A stretch of DNA of 24,353 nt from positions 1-24,353 of the forward strand of contig DAHXOQ010000011.1 of NCBI GenBank assembly GCA_027364815.1. Reading direction: 5' to 3'. Of this stretch, positions 9,501 through 16,303 are shown piece after piece. Positions within the stretch are counted from its first letter, which is position 1; each line of letters opens with the position of its first letter. The DNA comes from Acidobacteriaceae bacterium. GTDB lineage: Bacteria > Acidobacteriota > Terriglobia > Terriglobales > Acidobacteriaceae. The notes beneath the pieces were generated by a model. The model made no database searches and was not told where the DNA came from. It worked only from the letters and a program-made list of their open reading frames with translations. Position numbers and translations under genes: made by a program.

Positions 9501-10124
9501 GCTAAGATTTTGCCGGTTGGCAGGATCCTTGATCCATGTGCCGAGCGCGGGATCGAAGGTTTGCTGCTTGGGATTGAAATTGCTCAGCAGCGGAAAGATT
9601 TCCGTATCGACCTTCTGCGTCTGAATCACATGCTTGATTTTTTCCAGCTCGTCGGGGTCGTGCGCGGAGTTGCCTTCGAAGATGGGGTAATCGTGACCAT
9701 CAAGCGTGCTGCCGCGCAGGATGCCGTCGGGAGCATCTACGTGCAGCCATGCCGGAAAGAGCAGATCGATCTGGCGCACGTGCTCCTTGAAGGAGGAGTA
9801 GCTGGTGGCGTCGTAAGGAACGTAGTAAGCCGCGCGCAGGCCTTCACCGGTGTTGAGGGGGACCTCAGAGGGTTTGCGGTTGGTTTTCCGGTGCGACGGA
9901 TGCTTGGTCTGCGTGGTGTGCAGGTCGGCCGATTTGTCGCGCAGAGCTTTGTAATTGTGTTGCGGCGTAGGCAACAGCAACTCGGGAAGATTCTGCCCGC
10001 GCAGGACATTGAAGATGAAGGCGGCGAGAACAAAAGTAAAAAGCAGCGCCGAAATATCAATGATGCGCCGGAGACGCTTCCAGCGCTTTCGATCAGGGTC
10101 GTAAAAAATCTGCTTATGAATCAT
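6594..10124 (-). CDS. Three-module exopolysaccharide enzyme: GH18-like, NodB deacetylase and processive GT2 synthase
   Basis: This 1176-residue membrane protein has three enzyme modules. A short basic N-terminus and one helix (about 25-41) lead to an extracytoplasmic GH18-like domain (about 90-440) that keeps the Asp227-x-Glu229 end of the family motif (GLALDIE) and a late NYAYDW strand. The NodB deacetylase domain (about 505-715) is complete: Asp518-Asp519, the zinc motif His569-TYT-His573, RPPY from Arg607, DTDDWDE, and His683 in LLHDGGG. After a hydrophobic stretch at about 735-770 comes a GT2 domain with Asp829-Asp830, Asp883-x-Asp885, Glu974-Asp975 and QRFRW (1011-1015), the processive synthase set, then several C-terminal helices. 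By family knowledge it could polymerise, export, de-N-acetylate and trim a GlcNAc-type polymer, like PgaC plus PgaB in one chain. The substrate is inferred. The ribosome-binding site is weak (AGGAAG about 12 nt upstream). It stands alone, convergent with the permeases. Confidence 0.92.
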   Translation of the reverse strand: MIHKQIFYDPDRKRWKRLRRIIDISALLFTFVLAAFIFNVLRGQNLPELLLPTPQHNYKALRDKSADLHTTQTKHPSHRKTNRKPSEVPLNTGEGLRAAYYVPYDATSYSSFKEHVRQIDLLFPAWLHVDAPDGILRGSTLDGHDYPIFEGNSAHDPDELEKIKHVIQTQKVDTEIFPLLSNFNPKQQTFDPALGTWIKDPANRQNLSLQILHFFSAFPSYHGLALDIENLNDDADSSYLSLIQELYPALHARNLRLYINTAALTDSDELKIMAANSDGVVLMNYDEHEVESAPGPIASQTWFVDNLKRVLKSIPREKIICAVGNYAYDWTLSVPDPKDRHHPKPRVIDTSDLPVADAWQRASDADADLDLDYNSLNPHFEYIDEDRHERHVVWFLDGVTMLNEMRAARALGLQTFALWRLGEEDRSLWNIWDHPSAPESLYALGNVQPGHDVDNEGYGDILRVTGTPQSGKRTVQVDPDEPDARLKLIEDEHMDVYPRGYIVTQYGYDPKRVALSFDDGPDPKWTPKILDVLKQKNVKGTFFMIGGSASENVGIMQRVYLEGNEIGNHTYTHPDISDISTRQLDIELKLTERLFASKLGAQPLYFRPPYSIDQEPATDDQAAPVEIIERQGYIIIGNKIDTDDWDERNRKSPEQITQGVLDTLHNMQSPSKAWSRGSIILLHDGGGDRSATVAALPVLIDSLRAHGYEIVPVSALMGKTTAEVMPKLTFGQYLSALPDSIAFTAIALLGKFIVMVFFVGDVLMSARLIIIGLFAIIDRVRGNPSHAASDYHPGVAVLVPAYNEEKVIVRTIRSVLNSDCPNLRVLVIDDGSTDRTAEVARDAYAQEIAAGRVVIISEPNGGKAAALNNALKYVTEEIYVGIDADTVIASDAVSKLLPHFADPLIGAVAGNAKVGNRVNLWTRWQALEYITSQNFERRALDLFHVVTVVPGAIGAWRTAAVKAADGYPINTVAEDADLTMNLLEHGYKVIYEDRSLAFTEAPIDAKGLMRQRFRWSFGTLQAIWKHRAAFTKNKAMGFFALPNILVFQMLLPLVSPFIDIMFIFGVIKYFIDLHYHPAAASAASFDKLLVYFLTFLVIDFVTSTVAFSLERRHPANKGDRWLLFHIWLQRFAYRQLFSIVLFKTLKRAIDGKPFNWDKIERTAKMSKQTEALTEKV

Positions 10125-10769
10125 ATGGGGATGGAATCTTCCTTACTACTCTTTAGTTTAGATGGTTGCGATGGGGATGTGGAAATGAGTGAGGTGAATT
10201 GATTGTCTGGAATAAGGGACTGGAGCTTAGGGGGCAGCGCTACTGGGTTGGTTTGAATTGATCCGCGAATCAAAGCTATCCGTAGATAGATGATTGAACT
10301 GCGCATGCGGGTCAATGAGTAAACCATCTGGGCCAGTATTTTTTTGTACTACGCAGTCTATAACCTCTCGCGTATGAAGCCCTCGGAGAATGCGCTCTGG
10401 CAACCCAAGAGTAACTGCTTTGGAGTTCAACTTCATTACCAGTCTCGTGCTGATTCAGGGCTCAACTAAAGTTTAAGAGGTGCCCGAAGCTGCAGCGCGC
10501 GTGATGAATCTGCCAAATTGCGGTGGCGTTGCGATGGAGCTAGTCGTCCCGATAAAGGAATTGAAACTCAGCCAGTACATTGCACAGATGAATTTGACTG
10601 CTGCTGCGGACAGCTTTGCCTTCCCGCATTTTACCTGCGGTCAAAGATGCACAGACAACGCCAACTGCGCTGGCCGAGGCTACTCAATGAGAGCTGCACT
10701 CTGGTAATTTCTTACTATGAGAGAGCGCGTGATATGGTTTGACCATCAGCAAGTGGAGGCTCGAAGCGC
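10125..10769. other. Long region without a convincing gene, upstream of galE and the polysaccharide enzyme
   Basis: These 645 bases separate two divergent genes and should carry both promoters. Short open frames exist (10227-10436 minus, 69 codons; 10480-10707 plus, 75 codons), but none has a ribosome-binding site, a recognised motif or a natural composition. The plus-strand frame is cysteine-rich and could be the remnant of a decayed gene. AAGGGACTGGAGC at about 10214-10226 resembles the GGACTGAGG element found at gene ends, imperfectly. No clear promoter or terminator could be defined. Confidence 0.5.
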
Positions 10770-11738
10770 GTGCGTGTACTGGTTACTGGCGGTAGTGGTT
10801 ATATAGGCTCTTGTGCAGTGCGTCATCTGGCTGAAGCGGGTCATCAAGTTCTCATCCTCGACAATCTCTCCACCGGACACGCCAGCCTCTCAAAGGGCTT
10901 TGAGCTCATTGAAGGCGACATCTCAGACAGTGTACTGGTTGCGCGCTGCCTCGAGCGCTCTGATGCCGTGATGCACTTTGCCGCATCGGCATATGTTGGC
11001 GAGTCTGTCACCGACCCGCGCAAATATTACTCCAACAATATTGAATCCGGACTCGCGCTTCTCGATGCAGTACTTGCAAGCCCTGTGCGCATCTTTGTCT
11101 TTTCCTCAAGCTGTGCAGTCTATGGCGTTCCTGCTTCGCTGCCAATCACGGAGTCTCTGCCCAAAGATCCAATCAATCCATACGGCGATACCAAACTCGC
11201 ATTCGAACGAATTCTCACCGCTTACTCCGTCGCGTATGGTCTTCGCTCCGTAGCGCTGCGTTATTTCAATGCGGCAGGCGCACATGCATCAGGCACTGTC
11301 GGCGAAATGCACGAGCCGGAGACTCATTTACTGCCGCTTGCATTGCGAGCCGCGCTCGGCACAGCGCCTCCACTCAAGGTCTTCGGAACGCACTTCAACA
11401 CGCCCGACGGAACCTGCATTCGCGATTATATTCACGTCAGTGATTTGGCTTCCGCGCACATCAAGGCTCTCGAATACCTGGCCGCGGGCGGAGAATCGAC
11501 CGCGCTCAATCTCGGAACGGGGCACGGCAGTTCAATACGTGAGATTATCAAGCTGGTTGAAGAGATAACCGGCCGCACTCTACCGCACGAATTTGTTGAT
11601 GCCCGCCCGGGCGACCCACCGGCGCTCTTTGCGTCACCAGAAAAGGCCCGCGAGATACTGGGCTGGCAATCTGTGCATGACCTGCGCAGTATCTTGACGA
11701 GCGCATTAATGTGGGAGGAGAAAAAACGGAAAAACTAG
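10770..11738 (+). CDS. galE: UDP-glucose 4-epimerase
   Basis: GalE interconverts UDP-galactose and UDP-glucose with tightly bound NAD in the cytoplasm and completes the Leloir pathway; it also supplies UDP-sugars for surface polysaccharides. The 322-residue length is normal. The Rossmann NAD motif GGSGYIGS begins at residue 7, the FSSSCAVYG strand carries the catalytic-type Ser114, and the YxxxK pair is Tyr138 and Lys142 in PYGDTK. RYFNAAGA and the late GTGHG segment are also typical. The start is GTG at 10770, supported by TGGAGG 10 nt upstream. It is a single-gene unit, not joined to galK, which lies about 7 kb downstream. It could accept UDP-GlcNAc as well; sequence alone does not settle this. 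Confidence 0.93.
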   Translation: MRVLVTGGSGYIGSCAVRHLAEAGHQVLILDNLSTGHASLSKGFELIEGDISDSVLVARCLERSDAVMHFAASAYVGESVTDPRKYYSNNIESGLALLDAVLASPVRIFVFSSSCAVYGVPASLPITESLPKDPINPYGDTKLAFERILTAYSVAYGLRSVALRYFNAAGAHASGTVGEMHEPETHLLPLALRAALGTAPPLKVFGTHFNTPDGTCIRDYIHVSDLASAHIKALEYLAAGGESTALNLGTGHGSSIREIIKLVEEITGRTLPHEFVDARPGDPPALFASPEKAREILGWQSVHDLRSILTSALMWEEKKRKN

Positions 11739-12171
11739 AAAATACTCCAATCATTACAGGAAATAACCGGCTTATTTACCAAACGCTACTAATGACGAAT
11801 AAGTGCTTTAATCTATGTTCTGCCTGCTTAACTCATCGGTCAATGAGGGGACCTTGCGAATAAATGTGGTCTGTTTATACGCCCAATCTGCTAGTAAGTG
11901 ACCCTGCATCTGGGATAACGCATTCAACCGTTAAAGCTACTGAATCCATACTCTATGCACATTATCCAGTATTCTGTATTTTCATTTTTACATCAATTTT
12001 TTAGTTCTAAATATAGAATTTCCCTGTTACGATGTACCCACCCAATTCTGTCTGCTTTTTTAAACACGATGGACAGAAGAATGATTTTCACTCAATACTC
12101 TGCGCAGGTTTCTAAATTGTGAAGCCTGGGTTAATGATCGATTTCCAGAAGGAATCAGCTATCAGGAGGCT
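11739..12171. other. AT-rich upstream region of the NHL-repeat protein gene
   Basis: These 433 bases hold no gene. The part from about 11940 to 12060 is visibly AT-rich compared with the genes around it. TTTACA at 11987-11992 and TATAGA at 12012-12017 form a possible promoter, but the spacing of 19 is long. A small palindrome, TTCTA-AATA-TAGAA (12005-12018), overlaps it and could be an operator. From there to the start codon is about 150 bases, so the mRNA may have a long leader. No terminator for galE was found. Confidence 0.35.
12164..12169 (+). promoter_or_regulatory. Strong ribosome-binding site that questions the annotated start
   Basis: AGGAGG at 12164-12169 is a full Shine-Dalgarno match. 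It stands only 2 nt before the ATG at 12172 but 11 nt before the in-frame ATG at 12181. Neither spacing is ideal; the second is the more workable one. Both starts leave the signal peptide intact. Confidence 0.6.
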
Positions 12172-15100
12172 ATGAAAGACATGTTGCATAGAATCTTTGC
12201 TCACATCTCACCCGAGACGCCCAAGAGCGCCTCACGGCCGCGTGCATTTACGGCGCTACTGCTTACCATGGCAGTCCTTCTCGGACTCTCAGCAAGCTGC
12301 GTTGCGAATGCCAAAACCAAAACAGCAAACCCAGCCGCAACCACAGGTTTGTCGCAACTGGGTTCATTGCATGTCAAGAACCAACAAAACTTCTCGCCCC
12401 GTGTGCCTCTTGCATCAGCCCCGAAGGCAGCGCAAATGAGAGTCCACCCGAGTGCATCGGGTATTTCTGCCGCATTTACGGATTTTTCATACTATCCGTC
12501 CTTCAACTCGAATGCTTTTACAGAGCCTTTTGGTGTTGCCGTTGATACTGCTGGCAACGTCTATGTTGCCGACGCTGGGGCGAAGACCGTATACATTGAA
12601 ACCCCCAAAGCTGGTGCTGCTGGCGGATATACCCAGACCGTCGTAGCAACGGGATTCAGCTTTATCTATGGCATCAACGTGGACTCCTATATGAATGTCT
12701 ACGTGGATGATTACGGCACCGGTACGCTCTACATCGAGAAGCCGAACGGTGATGGCACATACACCCAGGGTATTGTGGATGCAACCCTTGGCGAGCCTCT
12801 TGCCAACGTCGTAGACAGCTACGGCGACGTCTATGTTGCCGATGGACCCTATGGCGTGATCGAAGAATACAATAACGGCAATGGCACATACACCGCCTAC
12901 CAGATTGACGCTGGTGATTTTGTTTCTCCCAACGCAATTGCCCTGGATACCTATGGAAACCTCTATGTTGGCGACTACATCTACACCGCAGCTTCGCCAT
13001 ATAGCATCCTGTATTCGTTGACCTCTTTCAGTTACGGCAGCAGCAACTTCAGTGCGCCGAATCAAATCTCAAACAACCTCTACGGTGTTTCCGGAGTCGG
13101 CGTCACCAGCAACGGTACACTGTACGTCGCTGATACTGGTCTAGGCAAAGTTCCTTCGGTCCTGTATACGTTTATTCCCACGGCGCAGGGTACCTACAAC
13201 CAGTTCTTCCTCTCTGACAACGTCTATTTAGCACTTGGTATTGCCATTGATTCACTGGGAAATGTCTACACTTCGGATGTCTCCGGTGCAGACGTACTCG
13301 AAATCAGCGACAACTTCGGTGCGGTACAAGTTGGTATGGCCAACAGCGCCAACAACTATGTGACCGCCAACTTCATGCTTGGTGGCACGGGCACCATCGC
13401 TTCTACTCTAACTGTGCAAACCGAAGGCAGCAACGATATTGCCTTTACCGATTCCGGTCTCGGCAACTGCGCAGGAGCCGTAGTTCCCACCGTTACATAC
13501 TGCTCGGCAGTCATTCAGTTTGCACCGACTACCCCTGGTGTCACCACGGGTAACATTGCACTGTTTGATTCACTCGGCAACTACATCACCTTCACGCCCT
13601 CCTTCTCGGGCACCGGCATTGCACCACGCGCCAGCTATTTACCGGGCACTTGGAGCTATATCTACAACGGCGGCGCCTTGGGTATCCCGTACAAAAACTT
13701 TGCCAAGGATCGTACCAAGTTGCATGAGAAGATCCCGCAGCAGGCAATGACCGCTTTCAAGGGTCTGAATTTCTCGGGTTCAAAAACGTATCCGGGTAAT
13801 GAGCCAGTGGGCATTGCTGTTGATCCTTCCGGCAACTACTTTGTTGCCGATCCGAATTCATGCCAGATCTTTGCATCCTTCGATGGCGGCGTCACATGGA
13901 CTACCTTGTCCAATGCTGGCGGCGCGGTCTGCCCCTCGGGTGGTCTCGCTGTCGATGGCAACGGTAACGTCTTCTTCACAGCCTGGGGCGGAGAAGGCGG
14001 CGCTTTGATCGTTGTCGATGCCAGGTTCGGCAATCCCGCTACCCTTGGTGCCGCAGCTTACGGGAATCCATACACCGTTGTTTATCAGACCAACACGGGC
14101 GATGGATATCTCCACTACGCTAACAACCTGACGGTGGACGCGTATGACAACGTCTACTTCACCGGCTCTGACGACTGTAATGAAGGATGTGACGCTTATG
14201 CCTATGTCATACCTGCTGAGGGGTACTTCAACGGCTCTGATCCATCTGCGGTAAGCCGTCTGAATGGATCATTCAAACTTCTCTCCGGCATTGCAGCGGA
14301 CAACTACGGTGACATCTTCGTTTCTGACTACTACGGTGGCCAGGTCGTTGAGTACTATGCAGAGTCGAACGGCACTTACAGTAAGTACTCGATTGCTCGT
14401 GGCCTCGATACGCCATCAGCTCTCACTCTGACTGCTGCCAGCGATCTCTTCATCGTTGACTCGGGCGACGATACGGGCGTCTCTGCTCTCTACCTCGGCA
14501 CCTCGAACGGTCTCTGCTGTGGCGCTTCTTACGGCTATAATCTGACTCCGCTCGCACTCAGCTCTTACTACATAAATGGTGATGCCTACTTCTGGGATTT
14601 CACCATCGACCAGAACAACAACTTCTACCTCACCGATGCTGGTTACTGGGGCGGTCTGATCACTCAGATCGACGTCAACGACCCGCCATCGCTCAGCTTT
14701 GCCACAACGGATGTGGGTCTGATCAGCACTGACAGCCCTGAGACCGTCTTCCTGACGAACACGGGTAACGACAAACTGGTTCTGCCGGCACCGGCGAGCG
14801 GCTTCAATCCAAGCATCTCACCGAGCTTCTTGTTGAACTCAGGCTCCTTCTCGTACTTCCCAGGCGGACAGCTTCCAGCAATGGATTGCCCGCTGATCTC
14901 CTCGGGCGGCACAAACGCTAACGTCAATTGGGATAGCGCCTGTGCACTTCCTGTAAGCTTCGCGCCGCTGGTTGCAGGCTCAATCTCAGGCACGCTAGTC
15001 GTCACCAACAACTCGCTCTACGGCAGTTCGGCAGTACCACTGGCCAAGGGTGCAACACACACAGTCAAGGGTCATGCCAATCTGGAACTAACCAAGGACG

Positions 15101-15723
15101 GCAAGCTGGCCAAGAACGCGCATCCGATGAGTTCAACCTCAACCGCGCAGACAATCAACCTGAGCGGTACTGGTGTTGACTACTTCAGCATCACGTTCAC
15201 GGTGACTAATAGTGGCACAGTGCCTCCAGTCGTCAAGGCTGGTGGCTCGCTCGACTTGAGCTTCGTTGTGGCGCCAACTTCGCCTGCAACGTACTTCCCA
15301 CTACCTGTCGTGATGACCGCCTACGGTGGTCCTCAGGGCACCAGCTACACCTTCAACCCGTCGGTGGTTCCTGCTGGTGCGGGTTCAACAACGGTAGTAT
15401 TGACCATCAACATTCCGATAGACTACGTGGCGAAGAACGACGCGCCCGCAGTACCGGGACAAAATGGCGGAACGAATATCCCGGTTGCTCCACTCGCACT
15501 TGCATTGCTTCTCCTGCCGATGGCAGGCAAGCTGCGCAAGACCGGCAAGCGGATGAGCCGCATGGTTGCAATGCTGTTGTTGGCGATTGCCGGAATCACG
15601 GCAACAGCCACGTTGATCGGTTGCGGCGCCAACAAGGCTGCCGTTTACCAGATCACGGTAGTCGGCACGGCTGGCGCCCTGAGCAACTCGTCTTCGTTCG
15701 ACATCACCGTTGCGGGTCGGTAA
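12172..15723 (+). CDS. Secreted NHL-repeat / choice-of-anchor-like surface protein with hydrophobic C-terminal tail
   Basis: This is a 1183-residue exported protein. The signal peptide has a basic start and a hydrophobic core at about 27-46, ending CVANA. Two blocks of NHL-type propeller repeats (about 115-385 and 540-830) repeat patterns like GVAVDTAGNVYVAD. Each block is followed by an Ig-like choice-of-anchor segment (about 385-480 and 835-945) with the usual 'CSAVIQFAPTTPG' style strand. A beta-rich domain spans about 985-1090. The tail (about 1102-1183) has a hydrophobic helix, a basic KLRKTGKRMSR loop, a second helix ending LIGCG (Cys1151) and a final beta-strand stretch. It should be an outer-surface or adhesion protein; no enzyme motif is seen. 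If translation begins at 12181 the protein is 1180 residues. It has its own promoter region and a strong terminator, so it is monocistronic. Confidence 0.88.
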   Translation: MKDMLHRIFAHISPETPKSASRPRAFTALLLTMAVLLGLSASCVANAKTKTANPAATTGLSQLGSLHVKNQQNFSPRVPLASAPKAAQMRVHPSASGISAAFTDFSYYPSFNSNAFTEPFGVAVDTAGNVYVADAGAKTVYIETPKAGAAGGYTQTVVATGFSFIYGINVDSYMNVYVDDYGTGTLYIEKPNGDGTYTQGIVDATLGEPLANVVDSYGDVYVADGPYGVIEEYNNGNGTYTAYQIDAGDFVSPNAIALDTYGNLYVGDYIYTAASPYSILYSLTSFSYGSSNFSAPNQISNNLYGVSGVGVTSNGTLYVADTGLGKVPSVLYTFIPTAQGTYNQFFLSDNVYLALGIAIDSLGNVYTSDVSGADVLEISDNFGAVQVGMANSANNYVTANFMLGGTGTIASTLTVQTEGSNDIAFTDSGLGNCAGAVVPTVTYCSAVIQFAPTTPGVTTGNIALFDSLGNYITFTPSFSGTGIAPRASYLPGTWSYIYNGGALGIPYKNFAKDRTKLHEKIPQQAMTAFKGLNFSGSKTYPGNEPVGIAVDPSGNYFVADPNSCQIFASFDGGVTWTTLSNAGGAVCPSGGLAVDGNGNVFFTAWGGEGGALIVVDARFGNPATLGAAAYGNPYTVVYQTNTGDGYLHYANNLTVDAYDNVYFTGSDDCNEGCDAYAYVIPAEGYFNGSDPSAVSRLNGSFKLLSGIAADNYGDIFVSDYYGGQVVEYYAESNGTYSKYSIARGLDTPSALTLTAASDLFIVDSGDDTGVSALYLGTSNGLCCGASYGYNLTPLALSSYYINGDAYFWDFTIDQNNNFYLTDAGYWGGLITQIDVNDPPSLSFATTDVGLISTDSPETVFLTNTGNDKLVLPAPASGFNPSISPSFLLNSGSFSYFPGGQLPAMDCPLISSGGTNANVNWDSACALPVSFAPLVAGSISGTLVVTNNSLYGSSAVPLAKGATHTVKGHANLELTKDGKLAKNAHPMSSTSTAQTINLSGTGVDYFSITFTVTNSGTVPPVVKAGGSLDLSFVVAPTSPATYFPLPVVMTAYGGPQGTSYTFNPSVVPAGAGSTTVVLTINIPIDYVAKNDAPAVPGQNGGTNIPVAPLALALLLLPMAGKLRKTGKRMSRMVAMLLLAIAGITATATLIGCGANKAAVYQITVVGTAGALSNSSSFDITVAGR

Positions 15724-15744
15724 CTAAACAAGCAGTACCAACCG

Positions 15745-15785
15745 GAACGGCCCCTCCTGTTTGGAGGGGCCGTTCTGCGTTTTTG
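15745..15785 (+). terminator. Strong intrinsic terminator of the NHL-protein gene
   Basis: A perfect 13-bp GC-rich stem (GAACGGCCCCTCC at 15745-15757 with 15763-15775) closes a 5-base loop TGTTT and is followed by TGCGTTTTTGG. It starts 22 bases after the stop codon. This is a textbook rho-independent terminator on the plus strand. Confidence 0.92.
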
Positions 15786-15823
15786 GGGAATTTTATTTGG
15801 ACAAACTGTATTGAATTTGCACT

Positions 15824-15865
15824 AAAAAGCAACAGGGCGAGGATCTCTCCAGGCCCTGTTGCTTT
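15824..15865 (-). terminator. Intrinsic terminator of the cold-shock gene
   Basis: AAAGCAACAGGGC (15826-15838) pairs perfectly with GCCCTGTTGCTTT (15853-15865), a 13-bp stem with a 14-base loop. Read on the minus strand it begins about 32 bases after the cold-shock stop codon and ends in a TTTTTAG run (15830-15824), which marks it as the terminator of that gene. Confidence 0.85.
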
Positions 15866-15897
15866 AAGAGAGGATTCTGCCAGAATCCGGCTTATGA

Positions 15898-16098
15898 CTA
15901 CAGCGGTTGAACGTCCTCTGCCTGCCAGCCCTTCGGTCCCTTGACTACGTTGAACTGGACCGCCTGACCTTCTTGCAGGCTCTTGAAGCCATTTGCGTTG
16001 ATCGCCGAGTAGTGCACGAACACGTCCTCGCCATTCTGACGCGAGATAAAGCCAAAGCCTTTCGCGTCATTGAACCACTTCACTGTACCTTGTTCCAT
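15898..16098 (-). CDS. csp: Cold-shock domain protein (CspA family)
   Basis: This 66-residue protein is a single cold-shock domain that binds single-stranded RNA or DNA and acts as an RNA chaperone in the cytoplasm. Both nucleic-acid-binding motifs are present: KGFGFI (RNP1, residues about 13-18) and VFVHY (RNP2, about 26-30), after the family start MEQGTVKWFND. I chose the ATG at 16098-16096 because it gives exactly the family length. The frame stays open upstream to an ATG at 16191, but that 31-residue extension (Pro-, Asn- and Gln-rich) does not look like part of the fold and has no ribosome-binding site. The upstream region may be a long 5' leader, as usual in cold-shock mRNAs. A strong terminator follows. 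Whether it is cold-induced or constitutive cannot be read here. Confidence 0.95.
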   Translation of the reverse strand: MEQGTVKWFNDAKGFGFISRQNGEDVFVHYSAINANGFKSLQEGQAVQFNVVKGPKGWQAEDVQPL

Positions 16099-16303
16099 TT
16101 TGAATCGTACATCCTGACATTGATTTTGCGCTGGAGGAATCGGAGCGAACACTGGCAGAATCTTGCTCGGGTTGGGCGAGGTACTGCTCATGCCCGGTTC
16201 ATTTCTAACGCTGACGAAAGTTTACCATTTGAAATGTAATTTTGTGCATCGTTTCTTACGCAAATTCCATACTTCCAGTGATCTTTTCCTACTTTCTTAC
16301 TGA

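Noticed and set aside
9459..10202. A 247-codon open frame on the plus strand
   Set aside because: It is antisense to the N-terminal part of the polysaccharide enzyme and shows no motif or ribosome-binding site.
10548..10567. A sequence ending in ATTGAAAC that resembles the end of a CRISPR repeat
   Set aside because: It occurs once; no second copy stands at a spacer-length distance on either side and no cas gene is present.
12283..12318. Possible lipoprotein cysteine in the signal peptide of the NHL protein (LSASC)
   Set aside because: The residue at -3 is Ser, not Leu/Val/Ile, so it does not fit a lipobox; cleavage after CVANA by signal peptidase I is more likely.
16099..16191. A 31-residue N-terminal extension of the cold-shock protein
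   Set aside because: The start at 16098 gives the exact family length; the extension is Pro/Asn-rich, without a ribosome-binding site, and more likely part of the mRNA leader.
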